From: an uncultured Hyphomonadaceae bacterium
Lineage (GTDB): Bacteria; Pseudomonadota; Alphaproteobacteria; Caulobacterales; Hyphomonadaceae
Assembly: GCA_938084575.1 (NCBI GenBank)
Contig: CALKFG010000006.1
Location: forward strand, 322,542-386,541
Reading direction: 5' to 3'
DNA: 64,000 nucleotides
Shown here: positions 10,217 to 20,280 of the stretch, piece after piece
Layout: each line of letters starts with the position of its first letter
How positions within the stretch are numbered: position 1 is the stretch's first letter
Made by a program: the position numbers and the translations under genes
Notes under the pieces: generated by a model
Told to the model about the DNA's origin: nothing
Databases searched by the model: none
Seen by the model: only the letters and a program-made list of their open reading frames with translations

Positions 10217-12007
10217 CTAAGCGCTCCGTTTGGTCAGCTGTCGCCCCGAGAGCGCCGCCTGGGCGGCGGTATACCCAGCCTCCACGCAGGTGTCATAGGC
10301 CTTCCAGTCCCGCAGCTCGACCTGCTGAGTTTCCGGCAGGACGAGGACATCCACCAGCTCTCGGCCGGCTTTTGGGTTCACATTGAGGGTTCCGGACCGC
10401 ATCAGCAGGCCGGCAATGGGCGGCGGGCTGGAAAAACCATGTCGTGCAACCCAGCCAAGGAAGCCGGGAGGATTGATAAAATCCTCGGGGTTCAGTCCCT
10501 GGTGAACCCGGGTGACGTCGGATCCGATGATATACCCGCGCTGGAATTCCCGCATCACATCGGCTGGGAAATTGTTCAGCACCGCACCATCAACCAGGAC
10601 GTCTTGACCTTCAACGACAGGTGGCAGAATCCCGGGCAGCGACAGGCTGGCTCTGAGCGCCTGGCGCAGCAGGCCGCGACTGTGGACCCGGAAGCTGCCG
10701 CTGCTGAGATTGGTTGAGACGGCGAAGAAGGGAAGGTCAAGACGGCTGATGTCTGTCTCCCCGAAATGTGTCTTCAGCCGTTTATCCACCCGCTTGCCAC
10801 GCAGCATCGCTACCACCGGAAGATTCCAGTCATTCAGGGGGTTGGTTTCAACAAAGGCCTTGCGAATGCGGCGGTCTATTTCATCATCATCCCAACCCAT
10901 GGCGACACAGGCGGCAATGACGGCTCCCATGGATGAGCCTCCGGCAAAATCGATCGGCAGTCCATGGTCCCGCAGGGCGCGCACGACACCGATATGGGCA
11001 TAGGCTCTGGCGCCACCGCCGGACAGGACAAGTCCCACCGATCGCCCGGCCATGACCCGGGCCAGGCGATCGCAGTGGTGACCGGACATCTCATTCCAGT
11101 GAAACAGGCGCGTTCCGCCTGAGGCATCGAGCCAGTCCTCAGGACGGGATGCCTCGCGATAACCGGGTCTGCGGATCAAAAGGACGTCGACGAGCTTCAG
11201 GGCCTGGGCCGGCGAGGTGTCCGGCGGAAACAGGGGATCGGAGGGGCGGGCGTCGGCCCGGGCAACGAGCCATATCCGATCGGCCTGACGCATGGCCAGG
11301 CGGCTCCAGCCGGGATCTCCCAGGGTGCAGACCAGAACCACGATGTCATGCGCCTTTTCCAGCGAGTCAAAAAACTCCGATGGCTTGTCCTGGCCTTCTT
11401 CCGCCATGACGAAGCGGGCCCGGACGCCAAGCCGGTCAAGTGACGCCATCAGGCTGCCCGCACGTTGCTGGATGTCGATCGAAGGTGAGGTCGACACCAG
11501 CGCATACACCTTCGGATCTGACCGTCTGGCGGGTTCGGTGCTGTCGCGAAGGCGCTCCAGCATCAGGCGGACCATGGTCGACAGCAGCTCGGGTTCGGCC
11601 TTGATCAGGCGGTCGAACCCGGCGCGTGACAGCTGCAGAACTTCGGAATCCCTCAAGGCATAAACGGAGGAGGTGTGTCGTGCATTATCGGGTATGGAAT
11701 CGCCATCGAGGTCGATACCCCCCCGAAACAGAGCCATTTCACCCACGGGCTCCCCGGCACGGATATGACCCAGAAACTCGTCCCGACCATCGGGCATGGA
11801 CCGAAAGGCCCCGAAAGATCCGTTCAAAACGAAGAAAATTGAGCTGGCCTCCTCGCCGGATTTAAACAGCGGCCAGCCGGCGGGCACAGAATACCAGTGG
11901 GCTTCCCGACCCGCGGCCCTGAGGGCGCGTCTCGGGACATCTCCAAGAAAGGAGATCGAGGATAAAGGCGGTATGATGTCCGCGCGTGGTCCTGAAAAAA
12001 GAGGCAT
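10217..12007 (-). CDS. Patatin-like phospholipase with N-terminal cyclic-nucleotide-binding domain (NTE/RssA type)
   Basis: cNMP-binding-like N-terminus; GLVLSGGGARAYAHIGVVRAL, GGSSMG nucleophile elbow, DGA(V) dyad (VDGAVLNNFPADVM). Confidence 0.88.
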   Translation of the reverse strand: MPLFSGPRADIIPPLSSISFLGDVPRRALRAAGREAHWYSVPAGWPLFKSGEEASSIFFVLNGSFGAFRSMPDGRDEFLGHIRAGEPVGEMALFRGGIDLDGDSIPDNARHTSSVYALRDSEVLQLSRAGFDRLIKAEPELLSTMVRLMLERLRDSTEPARRSDPKVYALVSTSPSIDIQQRAGSLMASLDRLGVRARFVMAEEGQDKPSEFFDSLEKAHDIVVLVCTLGDPGWSRLAMRQADRIWLVARADARPSDPLFPPDTSPAQALKLVDVLLIRRPGYREASRPEDWLDASGGTRLFHWNEMSGHHCDRLARVMAGRSVGLVLSGGGARAYAHIGVVRALRDHGLPIDFAGGSSMGAVIAACVAMGWDDDEIDRRIRKAFVETNPLNDWNLPVVAMLRGKRVDKRLKTHFGETDISRLDLPFFAVSTNLSSGSFRVHSRGLLRQALRASLSLPGILPPVVEGQDVLVDGAVLNNFPADVMREFQRGYIIGSDVTRVHQGLNPEDFINPPGFLGWVARHGFSSPPPIAGLLMRSGTLNVNPKAGRELVDVLVLPETQQVELRDWKAYDTCVEAGYTAAQAALSGRQLTKRSA

Positions 12008-12151
12008 TTTAGTCCGGAGGGTCTCCTTGATCCCGCCATGCTAAGATGAACCGGTGCCCGAGACAATTTTATCTTGGTCCGAAGACGTTGGCAGGATGAC
12101 AGAGGTCATATCGGGGGTTAAGCCTTTGGTCAGACAAGCTGGAGTCCTCTC

Positions 12152-13759
12152 ATGGCGGTTCTGAAGTCAGATCTCGATGTCACAAGCCCGAAATTCGTTG
12201 CCAATCGCGATGCCATGTCGGCCCTGTTGGGCGACCTTCGGACACTCACGGCCAAAGCGGCACGCGGCGGACCGGATGGCGCCCGGGAGCGACACATTGA
12301 CCGGGGAAAATTATTGCCCCGGGACCGGGTGGAGCGCCTGCTCGATCCAGGAACGCCTTTTCTGGAAATTGGCGCGCTCGCAGCCCATGGCATGTATGAG
12401 GAGACGGCCCCGGCTGCAGGTCTGATCACCGGCATTGGTCGGGTTGAGGGCCGTGAATGCATGATTGTCTGCAATGATGCCACCGTGAAAGGCGGCGTCT
12501 ATTTTCCGATCACCGTCAAAAAGCATTTACGGGCGCAGGAGATCGCGCTTCAGAACCACCTGCCTTGCATCTACCTCGTCGATTCCGGCGGTGCCAATCT
12601 GCCCCACCAGTCGGAAGTCTTCCCGGACCGGGAGCATTTCGGCCGGATCTTTTATAATCAGGCTCATATGAGCCGCATGGGAATCCCGCAGATTGCCGCC
12701 GTCCTTGGCAGCTGTACAGCTGGCGGCGCTTATGTGCCGGCCATGTCGGATGAGACCATCATTGTGCGTCGCCAGGGGACAATTTTTCTGGGCGGACCCC
12801 CTTTGGTCAAAGCGGCCACCGGGGAAGAAATTTCCGCGGAGGACCTCGGCGGTGCCGACGTCCATGCCCGCCAGTCCGGCGTTGCAGACCATTATGCCGT
12901 CAGCGACGACCATGCCCTTGCCATCGCCCGGTCGATTGTCCGTACCCTCCACCAACCGCGGCCAGAAACCGTGGGTCTGACACCGTCAATCGACCCGCTC
13001 TATGACCCGGCCGAGATCCATGGCCTGGTTCCTCAGGATGCGCGCGAACCTTATGATGCGAGGGAAGTGATCGCCCGGCTCGTCGACGGATCGGAGTTTC
13101 ACGAGTTCAAGAAACTTTACGGGGAAACGCTGGTGTGTGGCTTCGCCCGCTTGTCTGGCATGCCGATCGCGATCCTTGCCAATAATGGCATTTTGTTCAG
13201 CGAAAGCGCGCAGAAGGCGGCGCATTTCATCGAGCTTGCGGATCAGCGCCGCACGCCGCTTCTGTTCCTCCAGAACATTACCGGTTTCATGGTCGGGTCA
13301 AAATATGAGGCCGGGGGCATTGCCAAGGACGGCGCCAAAATGGTGACGGCCGTTGCAACCGCCAGCGTGCCCAAACTGACTGTGATAACAGGCGGGTCGT
13401 TTGGTGCGGGCAATTATGGCATGTGCGGCCGGGCCTATTCGCCACGGTTCTTATTCATGTGGCCGAATGCGCGGATTTCGGTCATGGGCGGCGAGCAGGC
13501 TGCCTCTGTGCTGGCCACGGTTCGCCGCGACGGGATTGAACGCAAGGGCGGTGACTGGCCGGCGGCCGAAGAAGCCGCTTTCAAACAACCCATCCGGGAC
13601 CTTTATGAGGCCGAAGGCTCGCCTTATTTTTCCACCGCCCGGCTGTGGGATGACGGCATCATCGACCCGGCCGATACACGGCGTGTTCTCGGGCTGGCCC
13701 TGGCTGCCAGCCTCAATGCCCCCTTCGCGGACCGGGGCTTTGGCGTGTTCCGCATGTAG
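12152..13759 (+). CDS. liuB: 3-Methylcrotonoyl-CoA carboxylase beta subunit
   Basis: Carboxyltransferase motifs ([59 protein letters not shown]). Confidence 0.88.
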   Translation: MAVLKSDLDVTSPKFVANRDAMSALLGDLRTLTAKAARGGPDGARERHIDRGKLLPRDRVERLLDPGTPFLEIGALAAHGMYEETAPAAGLITGIGRVEGRECMIVCNDATVKGGVYFPITVKKHLRAQEIALQNHLPCIYLVDSGGANLPHQSEVFPDREHFGRIFYNQAHMSRMGIPQIAAVLGSCTAGGAYVPAMSDETIIVRRQGTIFLGGPPLVKAATGEEISAEDLGGADVHARQSGVADHYAVSDDHALAIARSIVRTLHQPRPETVGLTPSIDPLYDPAEIHGLVPQDAREPYDAREVIARLVDGSEFHEFKKLYGETLVCGFARLSGMPIAILANNGILFSESAQKAAHFIELADQRRTPLLFLQNITGFMVGSKYEAGGIAKDGAKMVTAVATASVPKLTVITGGSFGAGNYGMCGRAYSPRFLFMWPNARISVMGGEQAASVLATVRRDGIERKGGDWPAAEEAAFKQPIRDLYEAEGSPYFSTARLWDDGIIDPADTRRVLGLALAASLNAPFADRGFGVFRM

Positions 13760-13782
13760 CAATCCGGACCTGGGAGGACGGT

Positions 13783-14577
13783 ATGGCAGAGTATGAAAAC
13801 ATCACCCTCGACGCGACCCGGGAAGGCATCGCGATTCTCAGTCTCAATCGGCCTGGCAAACATAATGCCTTCAATGGAGAGGTCATTGAGGAGCTGATCG
13901 ACGCCCTCGAAACACTGGAGGAACAGGACACGCTGCGGCTGGTGATCTTGCGGGGCAATGGGCCGAGTTTTTCAGCCGGTGCAGACCTTCAGTGGATGAA
14001 GGCCGCCCAGGACTGGAGCCGGGCCGAGAATGAGCAGGACGCCATGCGTCTGGCCGAAATGCTGCGAAAGCTGGCCGAGTTGCCCCAGATGACGCTGGCG
14101 CTGGTTCAGGGCGCTGCGATGGGCGGCGGCGCCGGCCTGGTCGCGGCCTGCGACATTGCCGTGGCCCTGCGCGACACCCGGTTTCAGTTTTCCGAAGTGC
14201 GTCTGGGCCTGACCCCGGCCACCATATCCCCCTTTGTGATTCAGGCGATTGGCCCGCGCTGGGCCAAGGCCCTGTTCCTGTCCGGAGAGTCCTTTGATGG
14301 CACGTTTGCCGAGCGGATCGGCCTGGTGCAGTTCGTCGTCGAGGATGCTGACGGGCTGGCCGAGATGGAAGAGCATATCGCAGAACTTGCCCTGGCGGCC
14401 GCACCCGGCGCCATTCGCGACGCCAAGGCGCTGGTGCTGGATTTCGCCGGCGAACCCCTCAGCCAGGCGCTCAGCCAGGAAACTGCCAAACGGATCGCGG
14501 CGCGGCGGGTCAGCGAGGAAGGGCGTGAGGGGCTGGCGGCGTTCCTGGAGCGACGGAAGCCAGGCTGGACCCGCTAG
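13783..14577 (+). CDS. liuC: Enoyl-CoA hydratase (probable methylglutaconyl-CoA hydratase)
   Basis: Crotonase fold motifs (FSAGADLQWMK, QGAAMGGGAGLVAACDIAVA, EVRLGLTPATISPFV); liu context. Confidence 0.85.
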   Translation: MAEYENITLDATREGIAILSLNRPGKHNAFNGEVIEELIDALETLEEQDTLRLVILRGNGPSFSAGADLQWMKAAQDWSRAENEQDAMRLAEMLRKLAELPQMTLALVQGAAMGGGAGLVAACDIAVALRDTRFQFSEVRLGLTPATISPFVIQAIGPRWAKALFLSGESFDGTFAERIGLVQFVVEDADGLAEMEEHIAELALAAAPGAIRDAKALVLDFAGEPLSQALSQETAKRIAARRVSEEGREGLAAFLERRKPGWTR

Positions 14578-14891
14578 AAGGGCATGATCGCGATGACATC
14601 ATTCAGCAGGGTCCCGAACGAGGTCGTCGGGTCGAGGCCCAGCATGGTCTCCATCGGCTGGCGGAAGATGTAAATCACCGCAGCCACCAGGACGATGTAC
14701 AGGATCAGCGACCCGAGAGTGCGGAGCATGAACCCCCCGGCGCTGCCGACGATCAGGCCGAATGCGCCCAGAATGAGGGCGCCCTGGACCGGGCTGATGC
14801 CGGCTTCCAGCGCTTGCCGGTACCCCATCAACCCGCCCAGTATGGCGCCGATCAGGCCGAAAACGCAGCTGTTCTGTCTACGTGAAACCAT
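14574..14891 (-). CDS. Small two/three-TM hypothetical membrane protein
   Basis: MVSRRQNSCVFGLIGAILGGLMGYRQAL… hydrophobic segments; ORF trimmed to ATG at 14891; tail-to-tail with liuC. Confidence 0.55.
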   Translation of the reverse strand: MVSRRQNSCVFGLIGAILGGLMGYRQALEAGISPVQGALILGAFGLIVGSAGGFMLRTLGSLILYIVLVAAVIYIFRQPMETMLGLDPTTSFGTLLNDVIAIMPF

Positions 14892-14997
14892 GTGTCTTGC
14901 CCTTTCTCTTTCCTGCCGGGCAGCATAGTCTGGCGACCGAGCCCGAGACAAGTCATGGCCGGGTTCGGTCCGGGTGGGGCCAGACCGGGAGCAGGGT

Positions 14998-16893
14998 ATG
15001 TTTGCACGTCTTCTGATTGCCAATCGCGGCGAAATCGCCTGTCGGGTGATGGCCACGGCCCGTCGGCTCGGGATCCGCACCATTGCGGTCTATTCCGACG
15101 CCGATGCCGGAGCAAAACATGTTCGCGAGGCCGATATGGCGGTCCGCATCGGGCCGTCACCGGCGCAGGACTCCTATCTCAATATTGAGGCGCTTCTGGC
15201 CGCAGCCGAGGCGACGGGGGCCGACGCGGTTCATCCCGGTTATGGCTTTCTGTCGGAGTCGGCGGCGTTCGCTGATGCGGTTCAGACTGCCGGTCTGATC
15301 TGGGTCGGTCCGGCCCCCGACACGATCCGGTCGATGGGCCTCAAGGACCAGGCCAAGGCGATCGCCGAAGCCGCGTCTGTCCCGGTTCTGCCGGGCTATC
15401 GCGGAGCGGGACAGGATGGGGATATGTTGCGCGGAGAGGCGGAATCGCTGGGCTATCCGCTGCTCATCAAGGCGGTGGCGGGCGGGGGCGGACGCGGAAT
15501 CCGCGCGGTCATGAGCGGGGCCGAGTTTGACTCCGCGCTCGAAAGTGCCCGGCGCGAGGCCGAGGCGGCCTTTGGCGATGGCCGCGTCATGCTGGAAAAA
15601 CTGATCACCCAGCCACGTCATATTGAGGTCCAGATTTTCGGCGACGGCCATGGTCAGGTCGTGCATCTGTATGAGCGCGACTGTTCCCTGCAGCGGCGGC
15701 GTCAGAAAGTGATTGAAGAAGCCCCCGCACCGAACATGCCGGAGGATGTCCGGGCCGCCATGTGCGAGGCGGCAGTGCGTCTGGCCCGTACCGTCTCCTA
15801 TCGGGGGGCCGGGACCGTGGAATTCATCGTCGACGGGTCCCGACCGCTGTCGCTCGACAGCTTCTGGTTTCTGGAAATGAACACCCGCCTGCAGGTCGAG
15901 CACCCGGTGACCGAGGCCGTTACCGGCATCGATCTGGTGGCCTGGCAGCTGGCCATTGCGGCGGGCGACGGCCTGCCCGTCGGGCAGGAGGAGATCCGGC
16001 TGACGGGACATGCCATTGAGGCCCGGATCTGTGCCGAGGCGCCGGAGGATGGCTTCCGCCCCGGGGCCGGGCTGATTGAGGCGTTTGCTCTGCTGCAGCC
16101 CGATGGCGCGTCCGGGGCCCGCTGGGACACCGGCTTTGAGTCCGGCGACCGGGTGCCGTCTCACTATGATTCCATGTTGGCCAAGCTGATCCTGACCGGG
16201 CCCGACCGGACCCGCACGATCGCCCGTCTCGGCGCGGCGCTCGACCGGGTGCAGCTGGTCGGCGTGCCGAGCAATGCCGGTTTTCTGAAACGCTGTGTGT
16301 CGAGCCCGGCCTTTGCTGCCGGCACGCATCATGTCAACTGGATCGAAACCCAGGGGGCGGCGCTGACCGCCGTGCCCCGCGCCGTTCGCGACGCCGCGAT
16401 CCAGGCCGCCTGCGCGGTGCAGCTGCGGGCGGGCGACGCATCGGTCTGGTCCCGGCGCGACGGCTGGCGGATGAATGCCGCAGACCGGGTCAGCGCAGCC
16501 GTGGCCACGCCCGATGACGTGGTCTGGCACAGGCCGGCCGCGCCGCTGGCAGACCAGCCCGCGCCGGTGCTGACCCTGCTGTCGCCGCGGCGCTTTGCCG
16601 TCACGGTGGCCGGCGAGTCCTTCCTTCTGACCGTGCCCGATTATGAAGCCGAGGCCGAGGCGATCGCCGGTGGGAATGCCATCAAGGCGCCGATGCCCGG
16701 CAAGATTATTGCAATCCCGGTCAGGGACGGGGACACGGTCAGCCGGGGTCAGACCGTCCTGGTGATGGAGGCCATGAAGATGGAGCATAGCCTGGCCGCG
16801 CCCCGCGACGGGGTGATCGCGGCGCTTCTGGCCGCTGTCGGCGATCAGGTCGGGGACGGTGCGGTCCTGGCGCATCTGGTCGATGAAGACTGA
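14998..16893 (+). CDS. liuD: 3-Methylcrotonyl-CoA carboxylase alpha subunit (biotin-containing)
   Basis: MFARLLIANRGEIACRVMATARRLGI, ATP-grasp, biotinyl motif MEAMKMEH. Confidence 0.88.
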   Translation: MFARLLIANRGEIACRVMATARRLGIRTIAVYSDADAGAKHVREADMAVRIGPSPAQDSYLNIEALLAAAEATGADAVHPGYGFLSESAAFADAVQTAGLIWVGPAPDTIRSMGLKDQAKAIAEAASVPVLPGYRGAGQDGDMLRGEAESLGYPLLIKAVAGGGGRGIRAVMSGAEFDSALESARREAEAAFGDGRVMLEKLITQPRHIEVQIFGDGHGQVVHLYERDCSLQRRRQKVIEEAPAPNMPEDVRAAMCEAAVRLARTVSYRGAGTVEFIVDGSRPLSLDSFWFLEMNTRLQVEHPVTEAVTGIDLVAWQLAIAAGDGLPVGQEEIRLTGHAIEARICAEAPEDGFRPGAGLIEAFALLQPDGASGARWDTGFESGDRVPSHYDSMLAKLILTGPDRTRTIARLGAALDRVQLVGVPSNAGFLKRCVSSPAFAAGTHHVNWIETQGAALTAVPRAVRDAAIQAACAVQLRAGDASVWSRRDGWRMNAADRVSAAVATPDDVVWHRPAAPLADQPAPVLTLLSPRRFAVTVAGESFLLTVPDYEAEAEAIAGGNAIKAPMPGKIIAIPVRDGDTVSRGQTVLVMEAMKMEHSLAAPRDGVIAALLAAVGDQVGDGAVLAHLVDED

Positions 16894-16941
16894 TTCTCTT
16901 TGACACTTGGCGGGGCGACGCGGCTGGGCTTAACAAGAGGC

Positions 16942-18408
16942 ATGACCCCATCGAAACCGCCCGCAATTGCAGAAGAAACCTCGCTCGATCCGGCGGACTG
17001 GGAGGCGTTCGCCAACACCGCGCACCAGCTTCTGGACCAGGCCATGGACCGGCTCAGAACCGCGCGGGACGGCCCGGTCTGGCGCCCGGTGCCCGAGGCG
17101 CTGAAGGCCGGTCTGGCCGCGCCCGTGCCACGTGATCCCGAAGGCAGTGCCGATGTGGCCACCGCGCTGGCCGGGCTTCTGCCCTATGGCGTGGGCAATA
17201 CCCATCCGCGCTTCTTTGGCTGGGTTCATGGCTCAGGTGCCCCGGGAAATCTGCTGTCTGACATCACCGCGGCCGCCCTGAATGCCAATTGCGGCGGACG
17301 GGATCATGCCGCCATCTATGTCGAACGCCAGGTCGTCGCCTGGTGCCGCGAGCTGTTCGGTTTCCCGCAGACCGGCTCTGGCCTGGTGGTGTCGGGCACC
17401 TCCATGGCGACGCTGATCGCGCTCAAAACGGCCCGCGATGCGGCGCTTGATTTCACCAGCCGGGACCAGGGCCTCGGGCCGTCGGTTCTGGTCGGCTATG
17501 CTGCGCGGTCCGCCCATAGCTGCATTGCCCGGACCTTTGACCTTCTGGGTCTCGGGACCGACGCGCTCCGGCGCATTGAGACCGATGCCGATGGCCGCAT
17601 GAACCTCGACGCCCTGGCCTGCCAGATCCGGCGGGACCGCGACGCCGGCCTGCAGCCGGCCATGCTTGTTGGAACCGCTGGAACGGTCGATATCGGCGCA
17701 ATTGACGATCTGTCCGCCCTCGCCGACATTGCGGCTGAACAGGGCTTGTGGCTGCATGTCGACGGCGCGTTTGGCGCCTGCGCGATCCTGTCGGACGAGC
17801 TGCGCCCCCGGCTGGCGGGGATTGAGCGGGCCCAGTCCTTGGCCTTCGATTTCCACAAATGGCTGCATGTGAATTATGATGCCGGCTGTGTCCTGATCCG
17901 TGACGGAGCGCTGCATCGCCGGGCCTTTGCGGTGACCCCCGACTATCTGTCACAGGAGGTCCGGGGCCTGGCCGCCGGCGCGCCCTGGCCGGTGGATTTC
18001 GGTCCCGAACTGTCCCGCGGCGCACGGGCCATCCGGGTCTGGGCGCATCTGAAAGAGCATGGCACCCGCCGCCTGGGACAGATGATCCGCCGCAACTGCG
18101 AACAGGCGGCCTATCTCGCCGACCGGGTCGATGCGACTCCCGAACTGGAACGTCTGGCCCCCGTCGCGCTGAATATTGTCTGCTTCCGGGCGACACGCCC
18201 GGAAGGCGAGGCGGGCGCACTGGACCAGCTGAACCGGGACATCGTCATCGCCCTGCAGGAAAGTGGTCTGGCTGCCCCGTCGACGACGCGGATCGGTGGT
18301 GTTCTGGCCATCCGGGTCAATCTGACCAATCACCGGACGCGCCGTCAGGATCTTGACCTTCTGGTCGAGGCGACGGTGCATTTGGCCCGTGAGCTGACCG
18401 CCGGATGA
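16942..18408 (+). CDS. PLP-dependent group II (aromatic-L-amino-acid type) decarboxylase
   Basis: LWLHVDGAFGACAIL and FDFHKWLHVNYDAGCVLIRD (Schiff-base Lys) motifs; start trimmed to MTPSKPP. Confidence 0.82.
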   Translation: MTPSKPPAIAEETSLDPADWEAFANTAHQLLDQAMDRLRTARDGPVWRPVPEALKAGLAAPVPRDPEGSADVATALAGLLPYGVGNTHPRFFGWVHGSGAPGNLLSDITAAALNANCGGRDHAAIYVERQVVAWCRELFGFPQTGSGLVVSGTSMATLIALKTARDAALDFTSRDQGLGPSVLVGYAARSAHSCIARTFDLLGLGTDALRRIETDADGRMNLDALACQIRRDRDAGLQPAMLVGTAGTVDIGAIDDLSALADIAAEQGLWLHVDGAFGACAILSDELRPRLAGIERAQSLAFDFHKWLHVNYDAGCVLIRDGALHRRAFAVTPDYLSQEVRGLAAGAPWPVDFGPELSRGARAIRVWAHLKEHGTRRLGQMIRRNCEQAAYLADRVDATPELERLAPVALNIVCFRATRPEGEAGALDQLNRDIVIALQESGLAAPSTTRIGGVLAIRVNLTNHRTRRQDLDLLVEATVHLARELTAG

Positions 18409-18532
18409 CCCCGGGCTGAGGACCGGCTGACCCCGGTCTGACCTCTGGCCAGGCCCGGGCCGGACGGTGATAAGGACCGGCCTGTCCAGCACAGATCGCC
18501 CGTCAATACAGGAAAATCGGACAAACAATCCG

Positions 18533-18552
18533 ACCGGGTCCGTAACCGGGTC
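18533..18552. repeat. Direct repeat ACCGGGTC-N4-ACCGGGTC upstream of GTA gp1
   Basis: Two exact 8-mers with 12-bp period just before ATG 18563. Confidence 0.6.
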
Positions 18553-18562
18553 ATGATGGGGC

Positions 18563-19099
18563 ATGACCGAATTGCCCGCCAGGCCCCAGCGACGCTGGGC
18601 ACGACAGCACGAGCTTGAAACGCGGCTGCGCCTGGGGCTGGGGCAGGGGCCAGCGGAAATTGCCGCGGCGCTGGGATTTCATCCCCGCACCGTGCGCGGT
18701 CACATTCGCGGCGATGGGCTGTGCCCGCCTGCCAGTGGGTCCGAGCGCCGCGCGCTGGCCCTGTCACTGGATGAAGAGCGGGCCGTCCAGGCCCTTTTGT
18801 CCGCACAACCGGGATCGCCGGCGCAGGCCCGGCTCAGGACCAGCCTGATGGCAGGCCTGCCGGCATCCCCGCCGCTGCAAGAGCAGGAGACCGAAATGAG
18901 ATCACTTAAGGAAATCAGGGAGATGAGCGACGATGAGCTGCGGGCTTATGTGGCCTCTCTGGTGCCGGGACTGGAGAGCAAAGCCACTCCAGACCCTGAC
19001 GCCCGGCCAGAACGCACTGATGGCGAAATATCCGTTTCTGAGGACGGCCCGTCCGGATCAGAAACCCCCGGCGCCGGGTCCGGGCCCGACCTGGCGTAA
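18563..19099 (+). CDS. GTA gp1-like terminase small subunit (HTH protein)
   Basis: HTH-like segment (GQGPAEIAAALGFHPRTVRGHIR) immediately upstream of and overlapping TerL; position = GTA gp1. Confidence 0.6.
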   Translation: MTELPARPQRRWARQHELETRLRLGLGQGPAEIAAALGFHPRTVRGHIRGDGLCPPASGSERRALALSLDEERAVQALLSAQPGSPAQARLRTSLMAGLPASPPLQEQETEMRSLKEIREMSDDELRAYVASLVPGLESKATPDPDARPERTDGEISVSEDGPSGSETPGAGSGPDLA

Positions 19100-20255
19100 C
19101 TGGCTGATGCTGGGCGGACGCGGAGCCGGAAAGACCCGGGCCGGAGCCGAATTTATCCGGTTCGCCGTGACCACCGGCTTTTATCGCAGGGTGGCCCTGG
19201 TCGGCCCGACCCTCGGCGATGTGCGCGAGATCATGATTGAGGGCCCCTCCGGGCTCAAGGCGATTGAGCAGGTGACCGACTGGTATCCCCATTACAACGC
19301 CTCCCGGCGCCGGCTGGAATGGCCTTTCGGGGCCAGCGCCACGGTGTTTTCTGCGGAAGAGGCGGACCGGTTAAGGGGGCCGCAATTCGATGTCGCCTGG
19401 TGTGATGAGATTGCCAGCTGGCCGCGGGGTGAAGACAGCTGGGACATGCTGCAGCTGGCTCTGCGCCTTGGCCCGGCGCCATGCTGCGTTGCCACCACCA
19501 CGCCGCGTCCGGTGCCCCTGCTGCGCCGGCTGGTCGGGGGTGAGGCGACGATTACCCGCGCCACCACAGCCGACAATCGCGCTTTCCTCGCGCAGGGCTT
19601 CGTCGATCAGGTCAGCCGGGCCTATGCCGGCACCCCTCTGGGGCGCCAGGAACTGAATGGCGAGCTGATCGATGACCCCGACGGCGCCCTGTGGACCCGC
19701 TCCATGATTGACGCCGCGCGGGTGACCGCGCCGCCAGACCGGTTTGACGATCTGATCGTTGCGCTGGACCCGGCGGCCAGCAGCGGGGCGCGGGCCGATC
19801 AGTGCGGCATCATTGCCGCCGGCGTGGCCAGCGAATCCGGCTTCGGCCGCCGGGCCTTTGTCCTGCGAGACGCGACCGTGCGCGGCCTGCGCCCACTCGA
19901 CTGGGGCGCGCGCGTTGCCGCCCTGGTCCGGGAGACCAGCGCCCGCAGCATAATTGCCGAGGCCAATCAGGGCGGGGAGATGATCCGTGCCGTGCTCGAC
20001 AGCGCGGCGTGCGGGGTTCCGGTGGACCTGCGCCACGCCCGGCTTGGCAAGCGCGCCCGGGCGGCACCCGTTGCGGCGCTGTATGGCCGCGGCCTGGTCA
20101 GCCATGTCGGGGTCCTTGCCGGTCTGGAAGACGAAATGTGCCGGTTCGGCGTCGAGGGTGTGTTGCCCTCGCCCGATCGGGTCGATGCGCTGGTCTGGGC
20201 GATCAGTGCGCTTCTGGTCGAACCCGGCGGGGCGCCCCGCCTGCGGTCTGTGTGA
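19020..20255 (+). CDS. GTA terminase large subunit (gp2, TerL)
   Basis: Walker A GGRGAGKTRAGAEF, RLRGPQFDVAWCDEIA, nuclease motif VALDPAASSGARADQCGIIAAG; start trimmed to MAKYPFL. Confidence 0.92.
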   Translation: MAKYPFLRTARPDQKPPAPGPGPTWRNWLMLGGRGAGKTRAGAEFIRFAVTTGFYRRVALVGPTLGDVREIMIEGPSGLKAIEQVTDWYPHYNASRRRLEWPFGASATVFSAEEADRLRGPQFDVAWCDEIASWPRGEDSWDMLQLALRLGPAPCCVATTTPRPVPLLRRLVGGEATITRATTADNRAFLAQGFVDQVSRAYAGTPLGRQELNGELIDDPDGALWTRSMIDAARVTAPPDRFDDLIVALDPAASSGARADQCGIIAAGVASESGFGRRAFVLRDATVRGLRPLDWGARVAALVRETSARSIIAEANQGGEMIRAVLDSAACGVPVDLRHARLGKRARAAPVAALYGRGLVSHVGVLAGLEDEMCRFGVEGVLPSPDRVDALVWAISALLVEPGGAPRLRSV

Positions 20256-20280
20256 TGCGTCGTGATGATGGAGAAGCCTT

